Positions 17,121 through 25,707 of a stretch of DNA of 64,000 nt are shown in pieces. A program made the translations under genes and the position numbers. Source of the DNA: Bog-756 sp963699105 (GTDB lineage: Bacteria; Actinomycetota; Acidimicrobiia; Acidimicrobiales; RAAP-2); NCBI GenBank assembly GCA_963699105.1, contig CAVOTI010000005.1:992001-1056000 (forward strand), given 5' to 3'. The notes beneath the pieces were generated by a model that was not told the DNA's origin, made no database searches, and worked only from the letters and a program-made list of their open reading frames with translations. Numbering within the stretch: the first letter of the stretch is position 1; every line of letters starts with the position of its first letter.

Positions 17121-18093
17121 CTAGGCCAGTTGGCGCTGCACCAGGGCGAGGTCGGCCTCGACCATCATCTCGGACCAGTCCGGCGAAGTCGACCTCACGG
17201 TGCCAGCCGAGGGTCTGCTCCGCCTTGGTCGGCTCCCCCACCAGCAGATCGACCTCGGCCGGGCGCAGGTACCGCTCGTCGATGAAGACGTGCTGTTCCC
17301 AGTCGAGCCCGGCGGCGGCGAAGGACAGCTCCACCAGCTCCTTGACCGAGTGGGTCTCGCCGGTGGCCACCACGTAGTCGTCGGGCCGGTCCTGTTGGAG
17401 CATCAGCCACATGGCCCGCACGTAGTCGGCGGCGAAGCCCCAGTCGCGCTGGGCATCGAGATTGCCCAGCGCCAACTTCTCGTCGATGCCCGCCTTGATC
17501 CGGGCCACGCCATGGGTGACCTTGCGGGTGACGAACTCGAGACCGCGCCGGGGCGACTCGTGGTTGAACAAGATGCCCGAGGAGGCATGCAGGTCGTAGC
17601 TCTCTCGGTAGTTGACGGTGATCCAGTGCCCGTAGACCTTGGCGACCCCGTAGGGGCTCCGGGGATAGAACGGCGTGGACTCCTTCTGCGGGACCTCCAT
17701 CACCTTGCCGAACATCTCCGAGGAGCTGGCCTGGTAGAAGCGGATCTCCGGATCGACGATCCGGATGGCGTCGAGCACCCTGGTCACCCCGAGGGCCGTC
17801 GTCTCGCCGGTCAGGACCGGCTGGCTCCACGACGTCTGCACGAAGGACTGGGCGGCCAGGTTGTAGACCTCGGTGGGGTGGCTGTCCCGCAGGATGTTGA
17901 TCATCGACACCTCGTCGAGGAGGTCGCCGGCCACCAGGGTGATGCGGTCCTGGATGTGGGCGATCCGTTCGAAGTTGAGAGTGCTCGATCGACGCACCAT
18001 GCCGCACACTTCGTAGCCCTTGTCGAGCAGGAACTCGGCCAGATAGGAGCCGTCCTGGCCGGTGATGCCGGTGATCAATGCTCGTTTCGCCAT
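17121..18093 (-). CDS. gmd: GDP-mannose 4,6-dehydratase, with one-base frame break near the 3' end
   Basis: A short-chain-type sugar nucleotide dehydratase converting GDP-mannose to GDP-4-keto-6-deoxymannose, the precursor of fucose/rhamnose-type sugars. The NADP loop is ITGITGQDGSYLAEFLLDKG, the catalytic triad region YQASSSEMFGKV, and the YxxxK motif SPYGVAKVYGHW. Near 17171 one extra G breaks the frame after DFAGLVR; removal gives MMVEADLALVQRQLA and TAG at 17121 (~323 residues, normal length). The start is ATG 18093. No other GDP-sugar gene is adjacent, though a glycosyltransferase lies 1 kb away. Confidence 0.9.
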
Positions 18094-18112
18094 GCGGTGC
18101 GCTCCTCGGTCG

Positions 18113-18962
18113 TCAGTTCTCTTCGGTGTCGCCGGAACCCCTCTGCCAGGCCGGCGGCCGCTTCTCGGCGAAGGCGGCGATCCCTTCGGCCGCTTCCGCC
18201 GTCTGGCTGGTGACCGTAAGCATCGAGTGCAGATAGGGGAGGGCCTCTGCGGCCGCCGAGTCCAGCACAGCGTAGAACGATTCGCGGCCCATCCTCATCA
18301 CCCCCGGCGGCTTCGACGCCAGGAGCGCCGCCATCTCGGCCACCTCGGCGTCGAGGCGGTCGTGGGGGACCATCCGGGTCACGAATCCGATCCGTTCGGC
18401 TTCCTCGGCCCCGACCACACGACTGGTGAGCATGAGCTCGAGCGCCTTTTTGGGGGGCATCGACCGCAGCATGGGGACGGTGACCATGTAGGGCCACAGA
18501 CCCACGTTGAGCTCCGGGGCCCCGAACCGGGCCTGGTCGGAAGCGATCACCATGTCGCACGCCAGGGCCAGCCCGAACCCGCCGGCCATGGCCCAGCCCT
18601 GTACCCGGGCGATGGTCGGCTTGCCCAGGTGCCACAGCTCCTCGAACAGCTCGGCCAGCCAACCCCGGGCCCGGTGATGGTTGGCGAAATCGTCGGCGTC
18701 GGCCGGGCGTCGCCCGGACGGCGTGGGACCATGCCCGACAGGTCGGCCCCGGCACAGAACGCCTTTTCGCCGGCGCCGGTCAACACCAGCACCCTACGGC
18801 GGGATCGGCCTTGGCCCTGGCCACCTGGTCCCGCAGGCCGGCGATGACCTCCCAGGTCATGGCGTTGCGCCGGTCGGGCCGATTGATGGTCACGGTGTGG
18901 ACGGCGCCCACCCGTTCGGCGAGCAGGTCGGTCGATCCCGGGGGGCGGTCTTCTTCGGCCAC
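18113..18962 (-). pseudogene. Enoyl-CoA hydratase/isomerase family protein with two frame breaks
   Basis: A crotonase-fold protein split over three frames. The N-terminus (GTG 18962, VGAVHTVTINRPDRRNAM) is lost at about 18798, where inserting one base restores RVLVLTGAGEKAFCAGADLS, the oxyanion-hole region. A second missing base near 18700-18725 restores FANHHRARGWLAELFEEL and then GWAMAGGFGLALACDMVIAS. The repaired protein is ~283 residues, a normal length. TAGCGT (18974-18969) lies 6 nt before the GTG, so the gene looks leaderless. Both breaks are simple indels in a region with several others, so the gene may be intact in the organism. The substrate is unknown. Confidence 0.75.
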
Positions 18963-18968
18963 CGGATG

Positions 18969-18974
18969 ACGCTA
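18969..18974 (-). promoter_or_regulatory. -10 box TAGCGT upstream of the enoyl-CoA hydratase gene
   Basis: The hexamer reads TAGCGT on the - strand with a 6-nt gap to GTG 18962 and no ribosome site. Confidence 0.45.
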
Positions 18975-19052
18975 GCCCGATCACCCCGACGTTGTCCCTT
19001 TGGGCCGGCGGGGCCGGCGGACCGGCGGGGCCGGCCACCGGCCCGATCACGG

Positions 19053-19058
19053 TACGGT
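19053..19058 (+). promoter_or_regulatory. -10 box TACGGT upstream of the glycosyltransferase gene
   Basis: TACGGT is followed by 6 nt and then ATT CCG ACC, the apparent first codons of the glycosyltransferase reading frame. Either ATT is the start or a base error hides ATG. Confidence 0.4.
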
Positions 19059-19064
19059 GACGCT

Positions 19065-20119
19065 ATTCCGACCGCCGCCCTGCTCTCCTTCCGTCTCGGC
19101 GGGCCCGATGGGGTGTCGGTCGAAGCGGCGAAGTGGCGCGGAGCCCTCACCAATCTGGGGTTCGCCACCGTCACCGTGGCCGGGAGCGGCACCGGCCGAC
19201 CACCTGGTTCCCGGGCTGTCGATCGGCATCCGAGGTGCCACCCACGAGATCGGAACTGGTGGCGGTCCTGGACGACGCCGACCTGGTGGTGGTCGAGAAC
19301 CTGTGCTCCCTGCCCCTCAACCCCGGCGCCGCCGACCTCGTGTCCGACGTCCTCGCCGGACGCCCCGCCGTCCTCCACCACCATGATCTGGCCTGGCAGC
19401 GGCCCCAGTTCGCCGGCTACCCGCCGCCCCCGACCGATCCCCGGTGGGCGCACGTCACCATCAACGAGTTGAGCCGGCTCCAGCTGGCCGAGCGGGGCAT
19501 CGCCGCCACCACCATCTACAACTCCTTCGTCATCCCGGACGGGAACGGGCGGCCGGAGGCCGAGGCCGCCCGCCACGTCGCCGAGGTCCGCACCGCCCTC
19601 GGCATCGACGACGACCGGCTGCTGGTCATGCAGCCGACGCGGGCCCTCCCCCGCAAGAACATCGCCGGCGGCCTCGAGGTGGCCGCCGGACTGGGCGCCA
19701 CCTACTGGCTGCTCGGACCGGCCGAGGACGGGTTCGGTCCCGAACTCGAGGCACTGGTCGAGGCGGCCACCTGCCCGGTGGTGCTGGGTCCCCCGAGTGG
19801 CGGCGCCGGTCTCGGAGCCCAGCGCGCCTACCCGGCCTGCGATGTGGTGGTCCTCCCCTCGACGTGGGAGGGGTTCGGCAACCCGACCATCGAGTCGGTG
19901 ATCCACCGGCGCCCGCTGGTCATCGGCCCCTATCCGGTGGCCCGGGAGTTGGCGGGTTTCGGATTCGAATGGTTCGGACTCTCGGAGACGGAGCGGCTGC
20001 GGAAATGGTTGCGGAGGCCGGATGCCGGCCTGTTGGAGCGCAATCTGGCTGTGGCCTCCGCCCACTTCTCGGTCGAGGACCTCCCCGGGAGGATCGCCGC
20101 GGTGCTGCCCGACTGGTGA
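19065..20119 (+). pseudogene. GT4-like glycosyltransferase with two frame breaks
   Basis: A glycosyltransferase of the GT-B type, about 350 residues when repaired. The N-terminus LLSFRLGGPDGVSVEAAKW is in one frame. From about 19190 the frame shifts by one (ADHLVPGLSIGI) and near 19230 shifts again (SEVPPTRSELVAVLDDADLV), after which the frame is clean to 20119. The C-terminal domain has PSTWEGFGNPTIESV, the EX7E sugar-nucleotide site. The apparent start codon is ATT 19065, 6 nt after TACGGT. Both shifts are consistent with one extra base each. Acceptor and sugar are unknown; gmd nearby suggests a deoxysugar link. Confidence 0.72.
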
Positions 20120-20172
20120 CCGGGTGAACCGGAGCCGACCACGGGCTCAGACGCCCGATTCCGGCCCCCGAG

Positions 20173-20178
20173 TACCAT
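20173..20178 (+). promoter_or_regulatory. -10 box TACCAT of a leaderless gene
   Basis: TACCAT is 7 nt before ATG 20186 and no ribosome site is seen. Confidence 0.45.
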
Positions 20179-20185
20179 TGCCACC

Positions 20186-20926
20186 ATGGAAGGCCCCGTG
20201 ACGACCGAGCCCGCCACCGACCGGGGCCCGACGCCTTCGCCGCAGAACCCGGCACCGGGGGGCCGACGCCTGACGGCAGATGCCCGGCGCCGACAGCTCT
20301 TCGAGGTCGCCCTGTCGCTCTTCGCCGAACACGGGTACCTGGCCACCACCATGGACGACATCGCCGAAGCCGCCGGAGTGACCAAGCCCCTCGTCTACCA
20401 GCACTTCGAATCCAAGCGGGCCCTCTACCTGGAACTCATGGACGTGTTCTCCCGCGAGCTGGTGACGGGGATCGCCAAGGCCACCGCCTCGGCCCAGGGA
20501 CCCCGCCAGCAGGTCGAGCTCGGATTTGCCGCCTACTTCGAGCTGATGGTGGAAAACGAGCAGGCCTTCCGGCTCCTCTACGGGCGGGATGCGCCCGACG
20601 ACACCGAGCTCGGCGCCGCCCTCCGGCGGGTCGAAGAGACGATCGCCCAGGCCATCGATCCGCTCATCGATGCCGGACTCGAACCCGAGCACCGCCTGCT
20701 GCTGGCCCACGCCGTGGTGGGGATGGCCGAGGGGGCGAGCCGCCACTGGCTGGAGGCTCGACGCCAGCAGCCCGAGGACGCCTCCGGTTCGGACGGTTCG
20801 AACGGTTCCGACGGCTCGGACGGTTCGCACCGTGCGGCCGGGGTCGACGCCGACGAGGCCGCCACCCTGGCCGCCCAACTGGCCGACCTGGCCTGGGCCG
20901 GCCTGCGCCACGTCCATCGCATCTGA
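20186..20926 (+). CDS. TetR-family transcriptional regulator with Gly-Ser-Asp insert
   Basis: A repressor-type regulator of 246 residues. After a Pro-rich N-terminus (~1-28) comes the TetR helix-turn-helix: ARRRQLFEVALSLFAEHGYL, then TMDDIAEAAGVTKPLVYQHF. The ligand-binding half has an unusual hydrophilic insert, SGSDGSNGSDGSDGSH, near residue ~205, produced by five tandem 9-bp units in the DNA. The ligand and target are unknown. It is transcribed alone from a leaderless promoter and converges on the anti-sigma gene with a 17-bp gap. Confidence 0.85.
   Translation: MEGPVTTEPATDRGPTPSPQNPAPGGRRLTADARRRQLFEVALSLFAEHGYLATTMDDIAEAAGVTKPLVYQHFESKRALYLELMDVFSRELVTGIAKATASAQGPRQQVELGFAAYFELMVENEQAFRLLYGRDAPDDTELGAALRRVEETIAQAIDPLIDAGLEPEHRLLLAHAVVGMAEGASRHWLEARRQQPEDASGSDGSNGSDGSDGSHRAAGVDADEAATLAAQLADLAWAGLRHVHRI
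20786..20830. repeat. Five tandem 9-bp units (GGTTCGGAC-type) inside the TetR gene
   Basis: Units at 20786, 20795, 20804, 20813 and 20822 differ by one or two bases and encode Gly-Ser-Asp/Asn/His. The in-frame 9-bp period means copy number can vary without a frameshift. Confidence 0.75.
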
Positions 20927-20943
20927 CCGGGCCGCCGGATTGC

Positions 20944-21840
20944 TCAGGCAGTGACCACCTCGCCGGCCACCACCGGCTGGTGGGAACTGTGCTCCACTCC
21001 CCCGGCACGCTCGGCGGTGATGGCGAAGGCGGAGACGGCGGCGTTACCGGCCACGCTGAACGGCGTGATGCCCGGTCGGGCCCCGAGCAGGCCGAGCGAG
21101 ATGGTCCGGCCGCCGATCACCCCCCACAGTTGATAGGTCTGATCGCTGGGCAGCGAGGTGAGACCGCCGGCCTCCACGAATCCCGTCCCCGTCCTGGTCA
21201 GCACCACGGTCACCGCCGCCTCCCGGGGGTGGCCGGACGACGGGACGGTCGCCGTCAACTGCACCTTCTTGGTGGAAGGGTCAGCCAGTGCAGACTGCTC
21301 GGCCGCCGAAAGCGGGGAACGGGACTGGAGGGAACTGACCTGATGGTGCAGATGACCGACCTGCACACCCAGCACCACGGCCACCACCGCGGCGGCGGCG
21401 GCCACCACGGCGGCGACCCGCAGGGCCAACCGGCGGGGGGAGCGACCCTCGGCAATCGGGACGACATCGGCAGGCAGCCGATGGGATGGGTGGGTGGGCC
21501 CGTCGTCCGCATCCTGGTGGCCGTCCGGCGTCGCCTGGTCCCCGGTCCGGTCGCCGGTGCCCGGTTCGAGACGCGAGGCCAACCTGTCCCACGACGGAGG
21601 CCCCTCGCCGTTCAGTCGGCTTTCGATCACCTCCCACAGTGCGGTCGGCGACGGCCCACCGGAGTTGGCCAGCAACCCGGCCACTTCATGGTGCTGGGAC
21701 ACTTCGACCGCGCACTTCACGCACTGGTCGAGGTGTCGCTCGACCATCTCGGCCGTCTCCTTGTCGACGGCATCGAGCGCATAGGCACCCAGCAGCTCCT
21801 GGATCTCCCGGTGTTCGGCTTCGGAGAGACGGTCGGTCAT
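20944..21840 (-). CDS. RskA-type anti-sigma factor
   Basis: A membrane anti-sigma factor of 298 residues. The N-terminal anti-sigma domain has the zinc-binding HLDQCVKC (Hx3CxxC) at about residue 36 and LLGAYALDAVDKETAEMVE before it. A single transmembrane helix follows at ~140-162 (LALRVAAVVAAAAAVVAVVL), with a C-terminal extracytoplasmic RskA domain (TYQLWGVIGGRTISLGLLG). It should hold the adjacent sigma factor at the membrane until proteolysis. ATG 21840 overlaps the sigma stop as ATGA. Confidence 0.88.
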   Translation of the reverse strand: MTDRLSEAEHREIQELLGAYALDAVDKETAEMVERHLDQCVKCAVEVSQHHEVAGLLANSGGPSPTALWEVIESRLNGEGPPSWDRLASRLEPGTGDRTGDQATPDGHQDADDGPTHPSHRLPADVVPIAEGRSPRRLALRVAAVVAAAAAVVAVVLGVQVGHLHHQVSSLQSRSPLSAAEQSALADPSTKKVQLTATVPSSGHPREAAVTVVLTRTGTGFVEAGGLTSLPSDQTYQLWGVIGGRTISLGLLGARPGITPFSVAGNAAVSAFAITAERAGGVEHSSHQPVVAGEVVTA

Positions 21841-22415
21841 TGCTCGGCCCCCGCCGGGGCAACGCCCCGCTCGGCCAGGTTGACCCGCAGGCGGCCGAGG
21901 CCCGACCTGATGCGGCTCTTGACCGTTCCCTCCGGTTCTTCCAGCATCACCGCCACCTGCCGGTAGGTGTGGCCGCCGAAATAGGCGAGCTCGATGGGCC
22001 GGCGCAACTCGTCGGGTAGGGCGTCCAGTGCCGCTTTGACCTGCTCGGCCACGGCCATGTCCCACACCTCGTGGTCGACGTCGTAACCGGCGGTGGCCGT
22101 CTGACGGGAGGTCCGCTCCTCGCGGCTGCGACGGGCCGTCTCCGACCGTACGAAGTCGACCGACTTGCCGTGGGTGCGGGCCAGCAGGAATGACCGCAAC
22201 GTCCCCCGCTCGGAGTCGAACTTCTCGGGGCGGTTCCACAGATCGAGGAACACCTCCTGGGAGATCTCCTCGGCCGGCGGATCGCTCCGCAGGATTCGCC
22301 GGGCCAGCCCGTGGACGGCGCCACCGTGGCGTCGGTACACCTCGGCCAGGGCCCGCTCGTTCCATCGCCCCACTGCCACCACCAGGGCCGCGTCACTCGC
22401 CTGTTCGACATCCAC
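21837..22415 (-). CDS. ECF (SigK-like) RNA polymerase sigma factor
   Basis: A group IV sigma factor of 192 residues with region 2 (ALAEVYRRHGGAVHGLARRI, DPPAEEISQEVFLDLW) and region 4 (ALDALPDELRRPIELAYFGG, then EPEGTVKSRIRSGLGRL). GTG 22415 is chosen because TACAGT (22429-22424) lies 8 nt upstream. Another GTG at 22421 is only 2 nt from that box. Pairing with an RskA-like anti-sigma gene is typical of the SigK group. Targets are unknown; the divergent diiron gene is a candidate. Confidence 0.87.
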   Translation of the reverse strand: MDVEQASDAALVVAVGRWNERALAEVYRRHGGAVHGLARRILRSDPPAEEISQEVFLDLWNRPEKFDSERGTLRSFLLARTHGKSVDFVRSETARRSREERTSRQTATAGYDVDHEVWDMAVAEQVKAALDALPDELRRPIELAYFGGHTYRQVAVMLEEPEGTVKSRIRSGLGRLRVNLAERGVAPAGAEQ

Positions 22416-22423
22416 CAGCACCG

Positions 22424-22429
22424 ACTGTA
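22424..22429 (-). promoter_or_regulatory. -10 box TACAGT of the sigma factor gene
   Basis: TACAGT on the - strand is 8 nt from GTG 22415 with no ribosome site, indicating a leaderless sigma/anti-sigma operon. Confidence 0.45.
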
Positions 22430-22567
22430 TTCGTCGCCGGCCCCCGACCCGGATTACCGGCCGACACCAGCTGAGCGTCATCCGCCCGGCCGGCCACTCC
22501 GAACAGACGGCATGAACCACTGCATCGGCCATCGGACGTCCGGAGGGCGGCGGGAAGTGAGCCGGAC

Positions 22568-23350
22568 ATGAGCTTCGACATGGACGTCTACCAGCGCCTT
22601 TCCCAGAGACTGGACATCGAGGACCTCGACTTCGACAGCTTTCGGGACCAACCGCTGGCCCCCGAGGCCCTGCGCTGCCTCCGCTACATGCACGACGTGG
22701 AGAACCACACCGTCTGCTACCTACGCGACGTCCTGGTGACCCGGGCCCACCGCGATCCGGAGGTGACATCGTTCCTCACGCTGTGGAACTACGAGGAGTT
22801 CTGGCACGGTGAAGCCATCGCCGGCATCCTCGAAGCCCACCACGAACCGGCCGGAAGGCGGCGGATCGCCGCCCTCCGCCAACGACTGCCCCGGGGCGAC
22901 GGGTGGAAGCCCATCGGCTTCCAGATCGCCTCGGCCATCACCCCCCACCTCACCGCCGTGCACATGACGTGGGGTGCCGTCAACGAGTGGACCACCCAGG
23001 CGGCGTACTCCCGCTTGGCCACCCTGGCCGGTCATCCCACGCTGAGCGAGCTGCTCCGCCGGATCATGAAGCAGGAAGGGCGCCACATCGACTTCTACGC
23101 CACCCAGGCCCGGTCGAGGTTGTCGGACAGCCGGACGGCCCAACGTCTCACCCGGTGGGCGTTGCGGAACCACTGGGCACCGGTGGGCAGCGGCGTCGTC
23201 CCCGACCGGGAGGTGAACTTCCTGCGGGCCTACCTGTTCGGCAGCAAGAAGGGACAGGCCATGGCCGAGCGCATCGACCGTCGGGTGGACCGGCTCCCCG
23301 GCCTCGACGGCCTGCATCTCCTGAAGGGCGCCGTCTCCCTGGCCGCCTGA
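22568..23350 (+). CDS. Ferritin-like diiron protein, acyl-ACP-desaturase-like
   Basis: A helical protein of 260 residues with two iron-binding motifs: EEFWHGEAI in one helix and KQEGRHIDFYATQ in another, the spaced ExxH pairs of the ferritin-like diiron superfamily. An earlier RYMHDVENHTVCYLRDVLV helix supplies another glutamate. Overall layout resembles bacterial stearoyl-ACP desaturase-like proteins, but the normal residue set for acyl-ACP desaturation cannot be confirmed by eye. It is divergent from the sigma factor gene, with a 152-bp region between them. Confidence 0.7.
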   Translation: MSFDMDVYQRLSQRLDIEDLDFDSFRDQPLAPEALRCLRYMHDVENHTVCYLRDVLVTRAHRDPEVTSFLTLWNYEEFWHGEAIAGILEAHHEPAGRRRIAALRQRLPRGDGWKPIGFQIASAITPHLTAVHMTWGAVNEWTTQAAYSRLATLAGHPTLSELLRRIMKQEGRHIDFYATQARSRLSDSRTAQRLTRWALRNHWAPVGSGVVPDREVNFLRAYLFGSKKGQAMAERIDRRVDRLPGLDGLHLLKGAVSLAA

Positions 23351-23421
23351 CCGGGGTGACCTCTCCTCACGCCCCGGGCGGCCCGGGCGGCTCCGGCGGG
23401 CACCAAAGCTGATGGGACCGG

Positions 23422-23427
23422 TAAACT
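23422..23427 (+). promoter_or_regulatory. -10 box TAAACT before the DUF4395 gene
   Basis: TAAACT directly abuts ATG 23428 and lies 6 nt before GTG 23434. The spacing favours the GTG as the leaderless start. Confidence 0.45.
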
Positions 23428-23433
23428 ATGTGG

Positions 23434-23934
23434 GTGTTGACCTTCCCGAACCCCGTCAACGAGTACGCCGCCCGGACGGTGGCGGCGGGAGTGGTGGTGA
23501 TGGCCGTGGCCGCCATCGCCTTCCGCCAGCCCTGGATCCTCGTCCCCCTGGCCTACGGCTTCTGGGCCCGGGTCCTCACCGGACCGAAGCTCAGTCCGCT
23601 CGGACAGTTGGCCACCCGGGTGGTGGCCCCCCGGTTGCCCTGGGAACCGAAGCTGGTGGCCGGACCGCCCAAGCGGTTCGCCCAGGGCATCGGAGTGGTC
23701 TTCTCGTCCACCGCCGTCGTCCTCTGGTTCGGATTCGGACTGTCCACGGCCACCTGGGTGGTGGTGGCCCTGCTGGCGGTGGCGGCCACCCTCGAATCGG
23801 CATTCGGGATCTGTTTCGGCTGCATCGTGTTCGGTCACCTGATGAAGGCGGGGGTGATCCCCGAACAGGTGTGCGCCACCTGCGCCGATATATCGCTCCG
23901 CCACCCCCAGCTGTCCAAGACCCGCTCGGCCTGA
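23434..23934 (+). CDS. DUF4395 integral membrane protein
   Basis: A membrane protein of 166 residues with four hydrophobic segments. It begins VLTFPNPVNEYAARTVAAG, the usual DUF4395 start, and carries ESAFGICFGCIVFGHLM, where a conserved Cys pair lies in a helix, plus a second pair (QVCATCADIS) near the end. DUF4395 genes often sit next to thioredoxin- or rhodanese-like genes, suggesting a thiol-redox role, but none is adjacent here. The start could instead be ATG 23428. Confidence 0.75.
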   Translation: MLTFPNPVNEYAARTVAAGVVVMAVAAIAFRQPWILVPLAYGFWARVLTGPKLSPLGQLATRVVAPRLPWEPKLVAGPPKRFAQGIGVVFSSTAVVLWFGFGLSTATWVVVALLAVAATLESAFGICFGCIVFGHLMKAGVIPEQVCATCADISLRHPQLSKTRSA

Positions 23935-23994
23935 GCGACCGCCGGCGTCGGGGGTGGCCCGGCCGGCTGACCTCACCCCGGCCGGTGCCCGGGT

Positions 23995-24561
23995 TCAGGC
24001 CAGACGGGGACGCAACTCGGCGCACAGGTCGGCCAGCTCCTTGGCACACGAGCGGTAGGCCCCGTCGTCCCCCCCGGCCGGGTCCTCGACGTCCTCCCAC
24101 TCCCCGATGTCCACCATGGCCAGCCCCAGCGCCCTGACCCGCTCGGCCAGCGGAGGAGGTCCGGCGGGCAGGTCACGACACAGCCGCTTGATCGACGCCG
24201 TCTTGGCCGCCGCCTCGGGATGGACGCGGCGGATGTACTTCACGTGCTCGCCGGCCATGGCCACCAAGAGATCGGCCCACCCGACGTCCGACCCGGTGAG
24301 CTGGTGGCTGCGGTGGCCTTCGGACCGGAAGCCCACCGAGGCCAGCGCCTGGTTGGTCCGGCGACCGATCGGCTGTCCCTCCACCACGTGGGTACCGGCG
24401 GTCACGATGCGCACCGGCGCCGACGCCAGCATCACCCCGGCCATCACCGACCGGGCGGCGTTGCCCGTGCACAGGATCATGAGCCGGGGCCGGTCGCCCC
24501 GGTCGCCCTGGTCGGTCGCCGGTTCGCCCGGGGGGCCGGTGGTGGCGTGGTCCTCGCCCAT
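23995..24561 (-). CDS. Low-molecular-weight protein-tyrosine-phosphatase-like protein
   Basis: A 188-residue protein with the LMW-PTP/ArsC fold. The phosphate-binding loop is ILCTGNAARSVMA (C-x5-R at about residue 31). Late in the protein MVDIGEWEDVEDPAGG supplies the general-acid Asp-Pro motif of the family. ATG 24561 is preferred because TACCGT lies 6 nt upstream (leaderless). It could dephosphorylate protein phosphotyrosine or act on another small phosphate ester; the substrate is unknown. Confidence 0.8.
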   Translation of the reverse strand: MGEDHATTGPPGEPATDQGDRGDRPRLMILCTGNAARSVMAGVMLASAPVRIVTAGTHVVEGQPIGRRTNQALASVGFRSEGHRSHQLTGSDVGWADLLVAMAGEHVKYIRRVHPEAAAKTASIKRLCRDLPAGPPPLAERVRALGLAMVDIGEWEDVEDPAGGDDGAYRSCAKELADLCAELRPRLA

Positions 24562-24567
24562 CGAGCC

Positions 24568-24573
24568 ACGGTA
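24568..24573 (-). promoter_or_regulatory. -10 box TACCGT of the phosphatase gene
   Basis: The hexamer on the - strand is 6 nt from ATG 24561, without a ribosome site. Confidence 0.4.
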
Positions 24574-24695
24574 GTGCACGGTCCTGGGCGGCCGGCCCGG
24601 GGCCGTCCCTCCGGCTGCCCGGTCGCCTCGACGACGCGGGGATCGGCCGGTCGTTCACCCTGCTCGCCGCAGGTGTCGGAGAGCCTCTGATGCCC

Positions 24696-24701
24696 TAGGC
24701 T
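24696..24701 (+). promoter_or_regulatory. -10 box TAGGCT of the HtpX-like gene
   Basis: TAGGCT is 7 nt before GTG 24709 and no ribosome site is seen; this is one of the clearest leaderless starts in the window. Confidence 0.5.
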
Positions 24702-24708
24702 TCGCCCT

Positions 24709-25677
24709 GTGTACAACGAGATCGCCAGCAACAAGCGGAGAAGTGTCATCTTCATCGCTTTGTTCTTCTTGATCTGGATCGGCGTCGGAGCCCTGCTCGG
24801 CCTGCTCTTCAAAGCCCTCTACCACCCGACCACCACGACCAACGGGATCACCACCGTTTCCCAGACCAACTACGGGTGGAGCCCGCTCATCGTGGGCATG
24901 GTCATCGCCGCCCTGCTGGCGACCTTGGGCATCCTCTACTCGTTGAACTCCGGAGCCCGCCTGGTGCTCCGCACCTCGGGGGCGGTCCCCGCCGACCCGC
25001 AGCAGTACGCCCAGCTGCACAACCTGGTGGAGGCCCTGGCCATCGGCGAGGGGATCCCCAAGCCGGCCGTCTACGTGATCAACGACCCGTCCCCCAACGC
25101 CTTCGCCACCGGGGTCAGCCCGGACAAGGCGGCCATCACCTACACCAGCGGGCTGCTGGCCATCATGAACCGCGAGGAACTCGAAGGCGTGACCGGGCAC
25201 GAGATGAGCCACATCAAGAACCACGACATCCGACTGCTGCTGGTGGTGGGGACCATGATCGGCATGGCCGCCCTGCTGGCCAGCATCCTGTGGCGCAGCG
25301 CCTTCTTCGCCGGGGGTGGGCGCAACCAGGGCAACCAGCTGGTCATCGTCATCTTCGTGGCCGGGGCGTTGCTGGCCGTCGTCGGCTTCATCTTCGGCCC
25401 TCTGATCCGACTGGCCCTGTCGCGCCGGCGCGAGTCTCTGGCCGATGTCAGCGGCGTCGAGCTCACCCGCAATCCGGCCGGACTGCTCAGCGCCCTCAAG
25501 AAGCTGCAGCAGAACGACAAGCCGTTCAAGAAGATGAACCACGCCACGGCGGCGATGTGCATCGACGATCCGTTGCAGCACCACGATGCCTGGTACCACC
25601 GCCTCTACGACACCCATCCCCCCATCGAGGAGCGGATCGCCGCCCTCGAGAAGATCGCCTCGGGCCAGTCGGTCTGA
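24709..25677 (+). CDS. htpX: M48-family membrane zinc metalloprotease (HtpX-like)
   Basis: A membrane protease of 322 residues that would degrade misfolded membrane proteins. Two N-terminal helices (~12-35, ~62-84) precede the catalytic HEMSHIKNHD (HExxH), then two more helices and RRRESLADVSGVELT, which holds the third zinc ligand Glu. PSPNAFATGVSPDKAAIT is the usual HtpX upstream block. GTG 24709 follows TAGGCT. It converges on lemA, and M48 proteases and LemA proteins are frequent neighbours in bacteria. Confidence 0.88.
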   Translation: MYNEIASNKRRSVIFIALFFLIWIGVGALLGLLFKALYHPTTTTNGITTVSQTNYGWSPLIVGMVIAALLATLGILYSLNSGARLVLRTSGAVPADPQQYAQLHNLVEALAIGEGIPKPAVYVINDPSPNAFATGVSPDKAAITYTSGLLAIMNREELEGVTGHEMSHIKNHDIRLLLVVGTMIGMAALLASILWRSAFFAGGGRNQGNQLVIVIFVAGALLAVVGFIFGPLIRLALSRRRESLADVSGVELTRNPAGLLSALKKLQQNDKPFKKMNHATAAMCIDDPLQHHDAWYHRLYDTHPPIEERIAALEKIASGQSV

Positions 25678-25707
25678 GGGACCGAGCGGGTCGGTCGGGG
25701 AGCTGTC

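Noticed and set aside
15216..17285. A 689-codon + strand frame across ccmA and ccdA
   Set aside because: It has no domain sense and lies antisense to recognisable CcmA and CcdA.
18990..19045. GGCCGGCGG-type repeats as a structured RNA
   Set aside because: It is simple GC slippage sequence between divergent promoters with no specific fold beyond what composition gives.
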